NCBI GenBank assembly: GCA_937897365.1
Contig: CALCOP010000198.1
Location: forward strand, 1 to 5,502
Source of the DNA: an uncultured euryarchaeote
GTDB taxonomy: Archaea > Thermoplasmatota > Poseidoniia > Poseidoniales > Poseidoniaceae
DNA: 5,502 nucleotides
Reading direction: 5' to 3'
Shown piece after piece: positions 5,235 to 5,502 of the stretch (the stretch's first letter is position 1; every line of letters begins with the position of its first letter). Made by a program: the position numbers and the translations under genes. The notes under the pieces were generated by a model. It searched no databases and was not told where the DNA came from. It was given only the letters and a program-made list of their open reading frames with translations.

Positions 5235-5502
5235 TCAACTGTAGGAACCAATGTCATCGGAAGTGATGCCATAGTGAGCCCAGACGTGCTCGAGGTGAGC
5301 AGTAACGTCGTAGGATGTTCCAAGTTGAGTAGCGTCTTGAAGGTTCAAGATCTCGTTAATCTTGTCAGCACCGTAGTGGCCGTCAAAGGTTTCGCCAGCA
5401 TTGCAAGCAGTTGCGTTAGAATCTCCAACATAAGTTACATTTCCATTAGCGTCAATGCAAGCATTGGTGTAAGCAGCCGAGTATGCTTCGATTGCCTTCC
5501 AG
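5235..5502 (-). CDS. C-terminal fragment of an unidentified, probably exported protein (5' end outside window)
   Basis: The last 88 residues of a protein whose start lies beyond the right edge; the reading frame is open to the window end, and the stop is TGA at 5235-5237. The fragment begins WKAIEAYSAAYTNACIDANG and ends HYGITSDDIGSYS. It has two cysteines (fragment residues 15 and 33) flanking a short Gly/Asn-rich segment, with two N-glycosylation sequons (NVT, NAT), suggesting a disulfide-closed loop on an extracellular protein. The second half is helical in character (ADKINEILNLQDATQLG, then VTAHLEHVWAHYG) and rich in His and aromatic residues. The composition is acidic, with regular use of GCT, CTT and AAC codons, consistent with a well-expressed gene. 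There is no C-terminal membrane anchor. I do not recognise the family; the N-terminal part is needed. Confidence 0.7.
   Translation of the reverse strand, partial: WKAIEAYSAAYTNACIDANGNVTYVGDSNATACNAGETFDGHYGADKINEILNLQDATQLGTSYDVTAHLEHVWAHYGITSDDIGSYS

Overview
The window looks like a chromosomal stretch of an uncultured archaeon, most plausibly a marine Thermoplasmatota of the Poseidoniales (Marine Group II) type. This rests on several inferences. Starts are preceded by AT-rich TATA-like boxes about 24-32 nt upstream of the ATG, with little or no Shine-Dalgarno sequence, which fits leaderless archaeal transcription. One protein is an acidic secreted protein with a single C-terminal membrane anchor. 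Another is a large GPI-ethanolamine-phosphate-transferase-like membrane enzyme. No rRNA, tRNA, CRISPR array, transposase or integrase gene was seen, and no sequence comparison was possible.

Layout, left to right. 1-65 is the AT-rich trailer of the first gene, with a weak stem-loop. 66-1103 (minus) encodes a 345-residue secreted, membrane-anchored protein made of two Ig-like beta-sandwich domains; a clear TATA-like box precedes it. 1104-1275 is intergenic. 1276-1935 (minus, possibly extending to 2010) encodes a small protein with two membrane helices and a soluble C-terminal domain resembling bacterial PH-like domains. This gene lies inside an 869-bp segment bounded by a perfect 19-bp inverted repeat (1185-1203 and 2035-2053), the most unusual feature of the window. 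2134-2490 (plus) encodes a 118-residue three-helix membrane protein of unknown function that converges on, and overlaps by 21 bp, the next gene. 2470-5106 (minus) encodes an 878-residue enzyme: one N-terminal membrane helix, an external alkaline-phosphatase-superfamily domain with all expected metal ligands, and then a long polytopic domain. This is the architecture of the eukaryotic GPI ethanolamine phosphate transferases PIG-N, PIG-O and PIG-G. 5107-5234 holds its promoter region and three consecutive stem-loops, one with an almost pure C/G stem. 5235-5502 (minus) is the C-terminal end of a further, probably exported, protein cut by the window edge.

The genes do not form an obvious operon; most seem to have their own promoter. 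A common theme is the cell envelope: every gene encodes a membrane or probable exported protein, and the large enzyme may add or remove phosphoethanolamine-type groups on the outer face of the membrane. A functional link between the genes is speculation.
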